Shown one piece after another: positions 52,290 to 61,992 of a DNA stretch of 64,000 nt. The notes under the pieces were generated by a model. That model saw only the letters and a list, made by a program, of their open reading frames with translations, searched no databases and was not told where the DNA came from. The translations under genes and the position numbers were made by a program. This stretch comes from an uncultured Candidatus Entotheonella sp. (GTDB taxonomy: Bacteria > Tectomicrobia > Entotheonellia > Entotheonellales > Entotheonellaceae): the NCBI GenBank assembly GCA_958295825.1, contig OY282375.1, positions 1,411,489 through 1,475,488 on the forward strand, given 5' to 3'. Within the stretch, counting starts at the first letter, position 1; each line of letters opens with the position of its first letter.

Positions 52290-54616
52290 GCCGCCAAGCC
52301 CGCATGTCGGAGCAGGGCGGCGGTCTTTGGCTCCCGACCTCGAAACGCCTGGAATATCTCCATGGGCGGGCGGCTGCCGCCCAGCGCGAGGATCGTTTCG
52401 CGATAGCGACGACCAACCGCAGCAATGGCGCTCGGGTCGTCCACGCCGGCTTCTTCAAACGCTGCAAAGGCGTCGGCGCTCAGGACCTCGGCCCACTTGT
52501 AGCTGTAGTAACCGGCCGCGTAGCCGCCGGCGAAGATGTGTCCGAAGCTGCATAGAAAACGGTCTTCGGGAAGGGGCGGCAGCACGCTGGTTAGGGGCGC
52601 CAAGCGGCGTTGCAGGTCAAAGGCGCTTTCCGTGCCGTGCGGGTCGTGGCGATGGTGCAAGGCCAGGTCGATGAGAGCGAAGGAGATCTGCCGCAGCATG
52701 AGGCTGCCGGCGCGGTAGTGCCGGGCGGCGCAGAGCTTGTCGTACAGGTCGTCCGGCAGCGGCTCGCCGGTTTCCACGTGGGCGCTCATGCCGAGCAGTG
52801 TTTCGCGGTGGTAGCACCAGTTCTCCATGAACTGGCTCGGCAACTCGACGGCGTCCCAATCCACGTTGTTGATGCCCGACGCCATGCCGTAGTCGATGGC
52901 GGTAAGCATGTGATGCAGGCCGTGCCCGAACTCGTGGAACAGGGTCCGCAGTTCGGTGAACGACATCAGCGAGGGCTGGTCGCTTACGGGCGGCGTCTGG
53001 TTGCAGATGAGGTAGGCCACCGGCAGGCGGACGGACTGCCCGGATGGCGCCAGCAGGCGGCTGCGGCCCACGCACTCGTCCATCCAGGCACCACCGCGTT
53101 TTTCGGCGGGACGGCTGTAGGGATCAAGGTAAAACGCCGCAATCTCCCGGTCGTGGTCGTCGTCGTAGATGCGGAAGAACCGCACGTCCTCGTGCCACAC
53201 TGGCACCTCGCCGTCCGCCGCCTCGATACGCACCCCGAACAGGCGCCGGGCAAGGGCGAACAGGCCGTCCAGCACGCGTGGCAGGGGAAAATACGGTCGC
53301 AGGGCTTCTTCGCTGAAGTCGTACTGCTGTTCGCGCCGGCGTTCGGCCCAAAACGGCAGGTCCCAATGGCGCAGGTCGGCTGCTTCAGGGGTCCCGGCCG
53401 CCGCGGCGCATTGCCGCTGATCCTCCAGGTCCTGTTGCGCCGCGGATAGGGAGGCCTGCCGCAGTTCTTCCAGGAAGCTTTCGACAGTCGGCACGTCCGG
53501 GGCCATTTTGCTGGCCAGACTGAGTTCGGCGAAACTGCCGTAGTCCAGCAAGGCGGCCATTTCCTGCCGCAACTGCAGGATGCGGGTGATGAGCGGGGCG
53601 TTGTCTAACTCGTCACTGCTGGCGCGGGTGATCGAGGCGCGGTAAAGCTGCTCCCGCAAGTCGCGCCGCCGGCTGTGCGCCATAAAGGGCATGAAGGACG
53701 GGTAGTCCAGGGTGATGCGCCAAGGGCCGCTTTCCGCCGTGGCGTCCGGTGTTCCTGCCTCGCGGGCGGCCTGAGCCGCGACGTGCAAGAGGCTGGTCGG
53801 CAGCCCCGCCACGTCTTGGGGGTCCCGCAAGGGCAGCGCGAACGCCTTGGTGGCGTCCAGAACGTGATTGCTGAACTGGGTGCTGAGCTCGGCCAGTTCT
53901 TGTTGGATGGCGTTGAAGCGCTCCCTTTTTTCGCCTTGGAGCCCGACGCCGGATAACTCGGCGTCTCGCAGGAGCACCTCGGCGATGCGCCGCTGGGTCG
54001 CGTCGCAATCCTGCCAGGCGGCGCTGTCCCGCAACTCCTGAAGCCCCTGAAAAATGGCTTGGCTCTGCCCCAGCCGCATGAAGAACTGCACGACGGCGGG
54101 CTGCATTTCCTCGTAGGCGCGACGTAATTCCTCGCTGTTCTTGACGCCCATCAGGTGCCCCACGATGCCCCACGTCACGCGCAAACGGTCGCCGAGGCGC
54201 TCGAGCGGTTCAACCAGCCCTGTCCACGTGGGTTGCGCGTGCGCCTCCAGGTCCCGCAATTCGGCGTCGACTTCCTCCAGTATCCGCCGCATGGCCGGCG
54301 CGACGTGCTCGGCGCGAATGCGGTCGAAGTCCGGGAAAGAGCCGCTTTCCAGCAGCGGATTCGCGTTATCCGGTGCCAGCCTCTTTGCGACTAACAGATG
54401 CTCGTTGCCGCGGCACGCCCAGGCACACTCCACCTTATTGCCGGGGGCAAATCGCCATGTTTCCACATCCGGGTCATAGTCCGCTGATGGTAGAATCTCA
54501 AAGATTTGCCCGGTGACCGGACGCGCCTCTACGGGCCGCATCACGAACGTACCTTCATCCAGCAACTCAACGTAGATTGTGGTGGTCTCAGTATTTGAAG
54601 TCTTCTCCGCCAACAT
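52286..54616 (-). CDS. prlC: M3-family oligopeptidase (oligopeptidase A/PrlC-like) with extra N-terminal domain
   Basis: 776 residues, about 90 more than PrlC. The zinc site is LFHEFGHGLHHML (HExxH). Other family motifs are FADLFGVR-like FGVRIEA and GHIFAGGYAAGYYSYKWAEVLSADAF. The peptidase part starts at about residue 84 (NANPLLESGSFPDFDRIRAEHV). The first 80 residues (TIYVELLDEGTFVMRPVEA, then YDPDVETWRF and ECAWACRGNEHLLVAKRL) look like a small protein found alone in other genomes, joined in frame. The peptidase degrades short peptides such as signal-peptide fragments in the cytoplasm. Confidence 0.9.
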   Translation of the reverse strand: MLAEKTSNTETTTIYVELLDEGTFVMRPVEARPVTGQIFEILPSADYDPDVETWRFAPGNKVECAWACRGNEHLLVAKRLAPDNANPLLESGSFPDFDRIRAEHVAPAMRRILEEVDAELRDLEAHAQPTWTGLVEPLERLGDRLRVTWGIVGHLMGVKNSEELRRAYEEMQPAVVQFFMRLGQSQAIFQGLQELRDSAAWQDCDATQRRIAEVLLRDAELSGVGLQGEKRERFNAIQQELAELSTQFSNHVLDATKAFALPLRDPQDVAGLPTSLLHVAAQAAREAGTPDATAESGPWRITLDYPSFMPFMAHSRRRDLREQLYRASITRASSDELDNAPLITRILQLRQEMAALLDYGSFAELSLASKMAPDVPTVESFLEELRQASLSAAQQDLEDQRQCAAAAGTPEAADLRHWDLPFWAERRREQQYDFSEEALRPYFPLPRVLDGLFALARRLFGVRIEAADGEVPVWHEDVRFFRIYDDDHDREIAAFYLDPYSRPAEKRGGAWMDECVGRSRLLAPSGQSVRLPVAYLICNQTPPVSDQPSLMSFTELRTLFHEFGHGLHHMLTAIDYGMASGINNVDWDAVELPSQFMENWCYHRETLLGMSAHVETGEPLPDDLYDKLCAARHYRAGSLMLRQISFALIDLALHHRHDPHGTESAFDLQRRLAPLTSVLPPLPEDRFLCSFGHIFAGGYAAGYYSYKWAEVLSADAFAAFEEAGVDDPSAIAAVGRRYRETILALGGSRPPMEIFQAFRGREPKTAALLRHAGLAA

Positions 54617-54706
54617 GCAGGATCTCCTCGGTTACGTCGTCTCTGACAACGGACTTACCCTGGTATTCGTAGCGTGTGGCGCTGTTTTTTGGATCGGAAT
54701 TACAAG

Positions 54707-56304
54707 TTACAGGCTTAATAGCACGCCCTGCCCTGTGCCGCGCGCAACCATGACCGGCACGTCGAATCCCTTGCCATTCAGAATGTCTTCAACCGTCCGT
54801 AGCTGCATACGGGGGTATGGCCGCGCAAACGTGGACTGGGTATCCCCTGCCTCAGCCATGAAGCGATGGAAGTTACGTTCCTTCGTTACGCCCAATGGCT
54901 CCAGGATAATCAGGCCGACCCTCAGCGCCGCGTCGTTCTCCAACACGCCTCGCAGGGCGCGTCGCGTGGCAATACCGACGTTCTTGCCGCCCTTCACCTC
55001 CATCGCCATGCTTTGCAGGTCGTCCACGTTCGGCATAGCGAAGTACAAGCGTCCGTCGATGCCGCCGTCTGCCGTGCGCCGCGTTGTCACGAAGCCGTCC
55101 ACGGTTTCGACAGCCCATTTCTGGAAGTGGTAGGGATCACGCTTCCACAGGTCGCGGGCGCCTTCCAGGGTGCGCGGCACGCCGTCAACTTCAAAGTCCT
55201 TGCCCACCACCAATCGCAGGCGGTCTTGCAGGCGCACCTTCGCCACGCGCTTGACGGCGTGAATGGCGATGTCGATACCGACCCAGCGCCGCCCCAGTCT
55301 GTGGGCAGCCTCCAGCGTGGTGGCGCAACCGCAGAACGGGTCGAATACCACGTCGCCTTCATTGCTGCTGGTCTTGATGATGCGCTCAAGCAGCGCCAAG
55401 GGCTTTTGCGTCGCGTAGGCCATGCGTTCACGGGCGCGGCCAGACAAGTTGTCAATATCGTTCCACAAATTCGTTGCAGGTCGCCCGCCAGAGAGATAGG
55501 TCTTGCGATCAGGGCGCCCCGTGCCAGACCATACAAGTCGCCCCTCTCTGTCCAACGCCCGCAACTTGGCGGGCTTCATACGCCACCCCCATCTTGGGAC
55601 ATATCCCTTGTATTCATACACAAGGTTCGGCCTTTCTCCCATTGATGCCGTGCGTATGATTTCGTGAAGTCTGTATCTGCCCTTCTCGTCTTCATGTCTG
55701 TAAAAGTCGGACATGTATTTCTCATCATGAGGCACATACACCGGATTCCACGTCCTAGCAGATGTCTTGGAAGAGGACAAGATGATGTCTCTCACCTGCC
55801 CAAAGCCTTTGGAATCGTTATGAGAACTTGTGCGTCGCCAGGTAATCTCGCTTCTGAAGTTCTCATGCCCGAAGATGGCGTCCATCATCACTTTGAGGTA
55901 GTGGCTGGCAGTCGGATCACCATGCAGGTAGATGGAGCCAGTCGGCTTCAAGATGAGCTTCATTGGCAGCAAGCGCTCTACCATGTAGGACAGATACGCC
56001 AGCAAGCGCTCTACCATGTAGGACAGATACGCCAGCAAGCGCGGCTGCGTGCCGCGCAAGGCATTCACCCAAAGACGCCAGAACTCAGCCACCTTGTCAT
56101 CGATGCCGCGTTCGCGCATGAGCACCGGCATGACGCGGATGGCGCGTTCGCGCTCCTCGTCCAATGTCCACAGGTCGCAGAAGGCTTCAATCTGGTCAGG
56201 CGGCCGGTGGCATCCCTGTAAATGGCGTTGTATTCCTGATTCGAGTTGAAGGGCGGGTCCAGGTAAATCAGGTCCACGCTGCCCAGGTTCACGTGATCTC
56301 GCAT
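54707..56304 (-). pseudogene. Frameshifted type III-like adenine/cytosine-N4 DNA methyltransferase
   Basis: From ATG 56304: CLTI-MRDHVNLGSVDLIYLDPPFN contains the catalytic DPPF motif. A one-base shift near 56207 then leads into PDQIEAFCDLWTLDEERERA and the rest, including SIYLHGDPTASHYLKVMMD, the TQKPLALLERIIKTSS segment and the SAM motif VFDPFCGCATTLEAAHRLGR. The N-terminus was shortened where the transposase relic joins. A 33-base exact duplication (55971-56036) repeats LLAYLSYMVER. Two lesions in a gene suggest it is dead, though the frameshift could be a read error. Confidence 0.75.
55971..56036. repeat. 33-bp perfect tandem duplication inside the methyltransferase gene
   Basis: The unit AAGCGCTCTACCATGTAGGA... 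occurs at 55971-56003 and again at 56004-56036. It preserves the frame, adding 11 residues. Confidence 0.9.
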
Positions 56305-56868
56305 GATCGTGAGGCAGTGACGTACAGCAGGGTATACGGTACGCCGTAGTGGTGATGCGAGCCGTACCAGGCGCGCTTGAGCAAAGACCAGAAGCCCTCA
56401 ATCGTGTTGGTGTGAACCGAGCCTTCGGCATAGGCCGTTACGCGGCTTGCCGCCCAGATAGGTTTCGTCGGCTTCGATGATGCCTTGGAGCAGGTGACGC
56501 TCGCGGTTCACCATCGCAACCCGAATGCGGGTTTGCATGTACCATACGGTTTGTTGCCTCACGTCCAGATCACGGGCAAGCTGGCAGCTCGACAGGCGTT
56601 TCTTGGCGTTCGCCATCAAGCCGATTGCCAGGAACCATTTTTGCAAAGGGACTTTGGTCTTTTGCATGATCGTGCCGGACAGGACGTTGAAGCTGGACTT
56701 GCAAGCGTGGCAATTCCAACGGCCCACCTTGTCCAGTTCGTTCTTGCGGGCCACCTTGTCGCTCCTGCAATGCGGGCAGGTCGGATTATCCCCCCAACGG
56801 ACGGTTTCAAGGTGTTCAAGGCAGGATTCTTGCGTCGGATACTTGCTGAAAATACTGATCAGGTTCAT
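56291..56868 (-). pseudogene. IS1595-family (ISXO2-like) transposase with internal deletion
   Basis: The N-terminal part is intact: zinc ribbon CPHCRSDKVARKNEL...CHACKSSF and the helix-turn-helix region, up to the first catalytic aspartate in IIEADETYLGGKPR. Then about 100 residues are missing. The frame shifts into VTAYAEGSVHTNTIEGFWSL and LKRAWYGSHHHYGVPYTLLY, the conserved C-terminal end with the last catalytic region. The second catalytic aspartate is lost, so it cannot be active. Confidence 0.82.
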
Positions 56869-56898
56869 GGCGTCACCTCCTAAAGAGAAGGAACTACC

Positions 56899-57180
56899 CT
56901 ATGTCTGAATTGTCAAGCCTGTAACTTGTAATTGCGTTTCCATAATGCTGAGAAGCGCCGCATCGTAGTTCTTCAGGCGCTGATGCAGCGTCTCAAGCAT
57001 CGTGCGGATCTGAGAACCCTCAGCGGCCGTCACGCTGGAACCTGAGTCGAAAAGCGAGACGACGCTGCTGGCGAGGAAGGCCACTGCTGCAACTGTCGCT
57101 GGTTCAACCGCCGTCGCCAAGCGAGGGGGCAAGGATATTGCCAAGCAAAGAAGGACGATCAACGGGAGGTTTTTCAGCAT
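56899..57180 (-). pseudogene. Small exported protein truncated by the IS1595-type element
   Basis: The frame from ATG 57180 has a signal peptide (LPLIVLLCLAISLPPRLATA) and a helical mature part to LLSIMET. It then runs into the inverted repeat of the insertion element, which supplies the last dozen residues (QLQVTGLTIQT). The original 3' end is not identifiable on the other side of the element. No family recognised. Confidence 0.6.
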
Positions 57181-57328
57181 GATTCAGCGCTCCATGGGGT
57201 TGGAAACTGTTGCATCCTTTAGAAGCCAAGGGCACCGAAGGGCTTTGTAATGTGACGTTCTACGCTCTGCCTATACGGATACCATGTGGTACCCGCTGTT
57301 TCAACGTCGTCGTGTGGGCCTGTGAGTT

Positions 57329-58897
57329 TCATACTGGACCAGACCGCGCCTTGCCCATCCACAGGGCGGGAACGATGCCCAAGGCGGTGATGGCGCCGAT
57401 GAGCAGAAAGGTGTCGTGGTAGCTATGCAACGCCGCCTCTGCGCCAACCAGATCATGCAGCACGGCCAGAGACTTCATTTGCGCCGTCTGGTTGAGGTCG
57501 CCGAGGTGCTCGAAGGTGGTCGTCAGGGAACCCAGCAGATTATCGACGCCGAGCGGCGACAGCATATGCTCCTGCGCCAGCAGGGTGGTGCGCTCCGCTA
57601 CGCGGTTCTGAAACACCGTGGCCGCCAGCGCCACGCTGCCGGTGCTGGCGATGCCGCGATTCAGGCTCAGCAAGCCGGAGCCCATGCGCACCTCGGACTC
57701 GTTCAGGGCCGACAACGACACCGCGGACAGCGGCGCGATGGTAAAGGCCCGTGCAAAGCCCCGCGCCGTCAGCCACAGGGTGATGGTGCCGACGCTGGTC
57801 CAGGTCGTGATGGAGGCGTACTGAATCAGGCAGAAAGCCACCGCGACGAGGCCGAAAATAATCAGGAATTTGCCCGGCAGAAGATCGGCGAGACGCCCGG
57901 CGCCGACGCTCAGGACGCCGATGACCACGGCGGACGGCATCATCATCCAGGCCGTTTGCAATGGCGTATAATCCAGGTGGATTTGCAGGAACAAAATAAC
58001 AATAAAGTTGGCGGCCATAAAGCTGATGGTGTTGATGAAGACCACGATCGACGCCAAGGAGAAGGCTAGGCTTTTGTAGAGCCGCAACTCCACGAACGGC
58101 TGCTCGTGGCGCAGTTCGGCGATAACGAAACTGGCTCCGGCGACCAACGCCACGCCGAACAGCGTCAGGATGTACTGCGAGTCCCAGCCCTCGTTGTTCC
58201 CTTGGCTGACGGCCAGCAGCAGCGACACCAGAAACGCCGCCAGCGTCAGCATGCCTGGGACGTCCAGGGGCCTGCCGCTCTGCCGCGGTGCTGCCGGCAG
58301 GATGAGATACGCCAGGATCAGCCCGACGATGCCCACCGGTACGTTGATATAGAACACCGCCCGCCAACTGGCGTGCTCGATCAGGTAGCCGCCGAGCACC
58401 GGGCCCATCATCGGGCCCAGCGAGAAGCCCAGTGAACTGACGCCCATCGCCAGGCCGCGCTTCTCCTCGGGAAAGGTCTCGAACAAGATGACCTGCGAGG
58501 TGGGGAACAGCAGCCCGCCGCCCACCGCCTGCACGAGTCGAAACGCAATCAGGGACGATACGTCCCAGGCCAAGCCGCTGAGCGCTGAGCCGCCCACGAA
58601 AATGCCGAGGGCCAACAGATACACCCTGCGATTGCCCAGCCGTGCCCCGAGCCAGCCGACGCTCGGCATGATCACCGCCTGCATGATCATGTAGCCGGTC
58701 TGCACCCACTGCATCACGTCGAGGTCGACTCGCAGACTGGTCATAATTTTCGGAAAGGCAATGTTCACGACCGTCACGCTCAGTCCCACGGTGGTAAACC
58801 CCAGCATCAGCGCGGCGGTGATCCACCAATGGTAGTGGGGGCTCCCCGCTCCCAGGGCCGGCTTATCGGAATGGGCGTAGGAAGAAGTTACAGCCAT
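57329..58897 (-). CDS. DHA2-family MFS drug exporter (EmrB/QacA type)
   Basis: 522 residues from ATG 58897 with many membrane helices, consistent with the 14-helix DHA2 group. Motif A is GWLGARLGNRRVYLLALG; motif C is GFSLGPMMGPVLGGYLIEHASWR, followed by FYINVPVGIVGLI. EmrB-type pumps export hydrophobic compounds by proton antiport. No EmrA or TetR gene is adjacent. An upstream start at 58954 is possible but lacks better support. Confidence 0.88.
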   Translation of the reverse strand: MAVTSSYAHSDKPALGAGSPHYHWWITAALMLGFTTVGLSVTVVNIAFPKIMTSLRVDLDVMQWVQTGYMIMQAVIMPSVGWLGARLGNRRVYLLALGIFVGGSALSGLAWDVSSLIAFRLVQAVGGGLLFPTSQVILFETFPEEKRGLAMGVSSLGFSLGPMMGPVLGGYLIEHASWRAVFYINVPVGIVGLILAYLILPAAPRQSGRPLDVPGMLTLAAFLVSLLLAVSQGNNEGWDSQYILTLFGVALVAGASFVIAELRHEQPFVELRLYKSLAFSLASIVVFINTISFMAANFIVILFLQIHLDYTPLQTAWMMMPSAVVIGVLSVGAGRLADLLPGKFLIIFGLVAVAFCLIQYASITTWTSVGTITLWLTARGFARAFTIAPLSAVSLSALNESEVRMGSGLLSLNRGIASTGSVALAATVFQNRVAERTTLLAQEHMLSPLGVDNLLGSLTTTFEHLGDLNQTAQMKSLAVLHDLVGAEAALHSYHDTFLLIGAITALGIVPALWMGKARSGPV

Positions 58898-59130
58898 GAA
58901 TACGTTGCGGAGCGCCTTTTTGCGCTCCTGTCCCCTCCAGGATGACTTGGCCACCGTTGTCGAAGTGGCAGGTGCTCGGCCTCACTCACGTGCTTTGGCG
59001 TTACCTCACGCCGGTTAGGGTATAACATCTTCAGCGTTAACACTTCCCGGTAAGGCAAAGGAGCTAAGGATGACGTTTCGATGGTTCGTCCGTGGTGACG
59101 TTGACGGTTTCTTCGGTCTCTTTATTGATA

Positions 59131-60246
59131 ACTTTGGGACCTATATATAAGGTGACCCTGCATGAAGACGCTGACGTACACGGCTAAATGATCGTGTCGC
59201 ACGCGTGCCAACCTTGCGGCGTTTCTGGAGCAGCAGCGGCAGGGCGCCAGCCTGACGGCCTACGATCAGTGCAAGGACCTCACGGCCCTGCGCCAAGACG
59301 ATGACTTCAGGCAGTACCACGCTGGCTGTCAACGCTCCGCCCTGAACCGCTTGCACAAGGCGTTCCAGTCGTTCTTCGCTCGCCTCAAGGCAGGCAAGAA
59401 GCTGGGCTTTTCGCGCTTCAAGGGACGTGGCCGCGTGCGGTCCTTCAGAGTATCCGAACCCGTCGGTCAAGCGATGGGTGCTGACCGTCAAGGGCGTCGG
59501 CAAGTTGCGGTTCCGACATGATGGGCGGCTTGGCGTCAAGCCCATGCAGGCGCGCGTCGTTGCCACGGCGTGGCGCGTCAAGGTGCAGTTGCTGGTGGAC
59601 ACGCCGGCATGTGACGTCACCGATGACCGACCCTCGGCGTTGACGTTGGCGTTAAGCATCAGGTGACGCTATCGGACGGCGTGCAGGCTCCGAAGCGGGT
59701 GCGCTCCCTGTCTCGCAAGAAGCGTCTGGCGCTGGGCAAGGAGCATCAGCGCATTCAGGAGCGAGAGTGCGGCTATCCGCACGAGTTGACGCGAAAGTTG
59801 GTGGCCGAACGCTCGGCGAAATTCTACGTCGAGGACTTGCGCGTGCCGAATCTGGTGAAGAACCACCACTTGGCGCGCGCCATTATCGAGCAACAATGGG
59901 GAGCCTTCTTCGACATGCTCACGTACAAGGCTGAGAGCGCCGGTGGGTGGGTGCATGAGGTGAATCCCCGCCACACGTCGCAACGCTGTAGCGGTTGTGG
60001 CGCCATGCCCGACCAGCGGCTGACGTTGGGAGACAGGACCTACGTGTGTCTGACGTGCAGGCTGGTGGTGGAGCGTGCGTGAATGCGGCGCGGAATGTCC
60101 TTCAGGCTGGATTGCCCGGCCTGCCGGGTGAGACTGCCCCGGTGTGTTCGGAGGATGGAGAACACGGGCTGGCAGGTGACGGTCCGAGAACACAGAATCG
60201 TATGCCTGATGACCTGATAAGGATCGTCATTCATGTATATAGGTCC
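59131..60246 (+). mobile_element. IS200/IS605-like element carrying a degenerate tnpB
   Basis: The left end GGGACCTATATA (59131) and right end TATATAGGTCCC (to 60246) are inverse copies and bracket a TnpB reading region. No tnpA transposase gene is inside, so it is a TnpB-only derivative. A related right end lies at 44175. The right end abuts the start of the solute-binding protein gene. Confidence 0.6.
59161..60218 (+). pseudogene. tnpB: Degenerate TnpB (OrfB) RNA-guided nuclease
   Basis: MKTLTYTAK starts at 59161 but hits TGA after nine codons. The same frame continues SLTAYDQCKDLTALRQDDDF and FQSFFARLKAGKKLGFSRFK. It then shifts to LTVKGVGKLRFRHDGRLGVK, and again to KFYVEDLRVPNLVKNH (RuvC-II glutamate) and HTSQRCSGCGAMPDQRLTLG with the C-x2-C...C-x2-C zinc finger. 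After another shift comes NAARNVLQAGLPGLPGETAP. The first RuvC aspartate motif is not seen. With at least three breaks it is inactive. Confidence 0.85.
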
Positions 60247-60253
60247 CGTGACA

Positions 60254-61900
60254 ATGCATACAGGGGAGCAGGCGCAAGAATTAGGCCGGCTATTGGCCGT
60301 GCTGGCGCTGCAGGGCTTCATCCTGCTGGGGCTCTTTGCCTCCGCCGACGCGGCGCGCAAGAAGATCGTGAGGATTGCCTATGAGGAACAGGAAACCCTT
60401 GATCCGCACGTGGCGATTCTCGGGCAGACGCAGGCCAGCTTACGAATCCTGTATCGTGGCCTCACCCGCTTCGCCATCAAGGAGGTGAGGGAAACGATGC
60501 CGGACGGCACGGAGGTCGTGAAACAGCAGGTGACCACCGCGGAAGTCGAACCGGACTTGGCGGAGAATTGGACGGTATCGGACGACGGCACCGTGTGGAC
60601 CTTCAGGCTGCGACAGGGCGTGCCGTTCCACAAGGGCTACGGCGAGTTGACCGCCGAGGACGTCAAGTACAGCTTCGAGCGCCAGATGCGGCGCGAACGC
60701 GGCGTGCGCTTCGCCAAAAACCTCGACGTCATCCAGGACATCGCCGTTCTCGGTCCCTATACCCTACGCATCACCCTCAAGCAATACGACCCCGTCTTCC
60801 CGCTGCGCATGGTCGGTTACCAACAAGGTTACGTCATCAGCAAGAAAGCGGCGCTGGCGTTCGGCGACGAGTTTGGCTGGAATCCGGTCGGCACTGGGCC
60901 GTTCTACTTCCACCGCCGATTGCCGCGCGAAAAGATCGTCTTCAAGGCGTTCGAGGCTTACCACGGCGGTCGCCCATCCGTGGACGAGATCCACTGGTTC
61001 GACGTGCCCGAGGACGCCACCAAATTGCTCGGCCTGGAAAAAGGCACCTTCGACATCGCATTCCCGAACGTCGTCACGGCAGACCTGAAGGAGCAGGTGG
61101 CAGCCATGGGTGCCGTGCTGGACGAGCGCGGCCCAGGCCAACAGTACCGTCTTTACTTCAACACCACCAAGCCGCCGTTCGACGATATCCGGGTTCGCAG
61201 GGCCTTCATGCACGCTATCGACCGCCAGGCCATTGTTGATACGCTGTGGCCGGACGGCCTGGGCAGGCTGGCGACGAGCCCGCTGCCGCCGGGGTATTTC
61301 GGGCACCGGCCTATGGAAATACCGACTTACGACCCCGAATTGGCGCGCCAACTGCTGGCCGAGGCGAGATACCCGGACGGCCTCACCATCCACGACTACT
61401 TCATTACCAAGTCCTACGGCTACCCGAAAATCATGGTCATGGTGCAGGAGCAGTTGAAACGGGTCGGGGTGGACGTGCAGTTGCAATTGGTCGAGCACGC
61501 CACCTACCACCAGAACATCCGCAAGAACCTGAATCCGTTTGTGCTGTACGGCGGTACCCGCCTCACCGACGGCGACGTGATGCTCGGCCTGTTCTTTCAC
61601 TCCGGCGAGGCCCCGAACCCCGCCACCGGCAACAAAGGCACCAATTTCGCCCACTACCGCGGCATCGATGACCTGTTGGAGGAAGGGCGCCGAACCCGGG
61701 ATTCCGAAAAACGCGCCGCTCTCTATCACGAGGCGCAGCGGCGTATCATGCTCGACGCGGTGTGCCTGCCCATCGTTGATATCCCCAGCCGCAGCATCCG
61801 CCACCCGGCGCGCGTCAGCACGCCCTTCGATCCGGAGTTTGGCGAGTACGCGATTCACAACTTCTACACGTACCCGGAACTATTTGACGTTGTTGAATAA
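60254..61900 (+). CDS. ABC transporter peptide/nickel-type substrate-binding protein (family 5)
   Basis: 548 residues from ATG 60254. A signal segment (LLAVLALQGFILLGLFASADA) leads to the family 5 fold: DLAENWTVSDDGTVWTFRLR, GTGPFYFHRRLPREKIVFK, DIRVRRAFMHAIDRQAIVD and KSYGYPKIMVMVQEQLKRVG. It delivers oligopeptides or similar solutes to an ABC importer, but no permease or ATPase genes are here. The TnpB-type element ends a few bases before the start and has probably replaced the native promoter, so expression is uncertain. Confidence 0.88.
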   Translation: MHTGEQAQELGRLLAVLALQGFILLGLFASADAARKKIVRIAYEEQETLDPHVAILGQTQASLRILYRGLTRFAIKEVRETMPDGTEVVKQQVTTAEVEPDLAENWTVSDDGTVWTFRLRQGVPFHKGYGELTAEDVKYSFERQMRRERGVRFAKNLDVIQDIAVLGPYTLRITLKQYDPVFPLRMVGYQQGYVISKKAALAFGDEFGWNPVGTGPFYFHRRLPREKIVFKAFEAYHGGRPSVDEIHWFDVPEDATKLLGLEKGTFDIAFPNVVTADLKEQVAAMGAVLDERGPGQQYRLYFNTTKPPFDDIRVRRAFMHAIDRQAIVDTLWPDGLGRLATSPLPPGYFGHRPMEIPTYDPELARQLLAEARYPDGLTIHDYFITKSYGYPKIMVMVQEQLKRVGVDVQLQLVEHATYHQNIRKNLNPFVLYGGTRLTDGDVMLGLFFHSGEAPNPATGNKGTNFAHYRGIDDLLEEGRRTRDSEKRAALYHEAQRRIMLDAVCLPIVDIPSRSIRHPARVSTPFDPEFGEYAIHNFYTYPELFDVVE

Positions 61901-61924
61901 ACGCAGGAGACGACGCTGTGGAAC

Positions 61925-61950
61925 GTCGGATTACGCTTCGCTAATCCGAC
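61925..61950. terminator. REP-like hairpin between convergent genes
   Basis: GTCGGATTA (61925-61933) and TAATCCGAC (61942-61950) around CGCTTCGC. It is placed after the solute-binding protein gene and before the end of the minus-strand secreted protein. Confidence 0.7.
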
Positions 61951-61992
61951 CTATAGATCGATCCGAAAATTTGGTGGGAAATCGCGCGAGTC

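Larger units (their letters stand above)
54698..56933 (-). mobile_element. IS1595-type element with 19-bp perfect inverted repeats and a methyltransferase passenger
   Basis: AATTACAAGTTACAGGCTT at 54698-54716 is exactly inverted at 56915-56933. Between them lie an internally deleted IS1595/ISXO2-like transposase and a DNA methyltransferase gene. The methyltransferase stop codon (54707-54709) falls inside the inverted repeat, so the methyltransferase is part of the element. No matching target duplication is seen at the outer ends. The transposase relic makes it non-autonomous. Confidence 0.75.

Noticed and set aside
54586..54694. Minus-strand frame ending GKSVVRDDVTEEILHVGGED just before the M3 gene, as the 3' half of the gene cut by the IS1595-type element
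   Set aside because: The frame could not be joined convincingly to the 5' half at 56934-57180, and no target duplication supports it.
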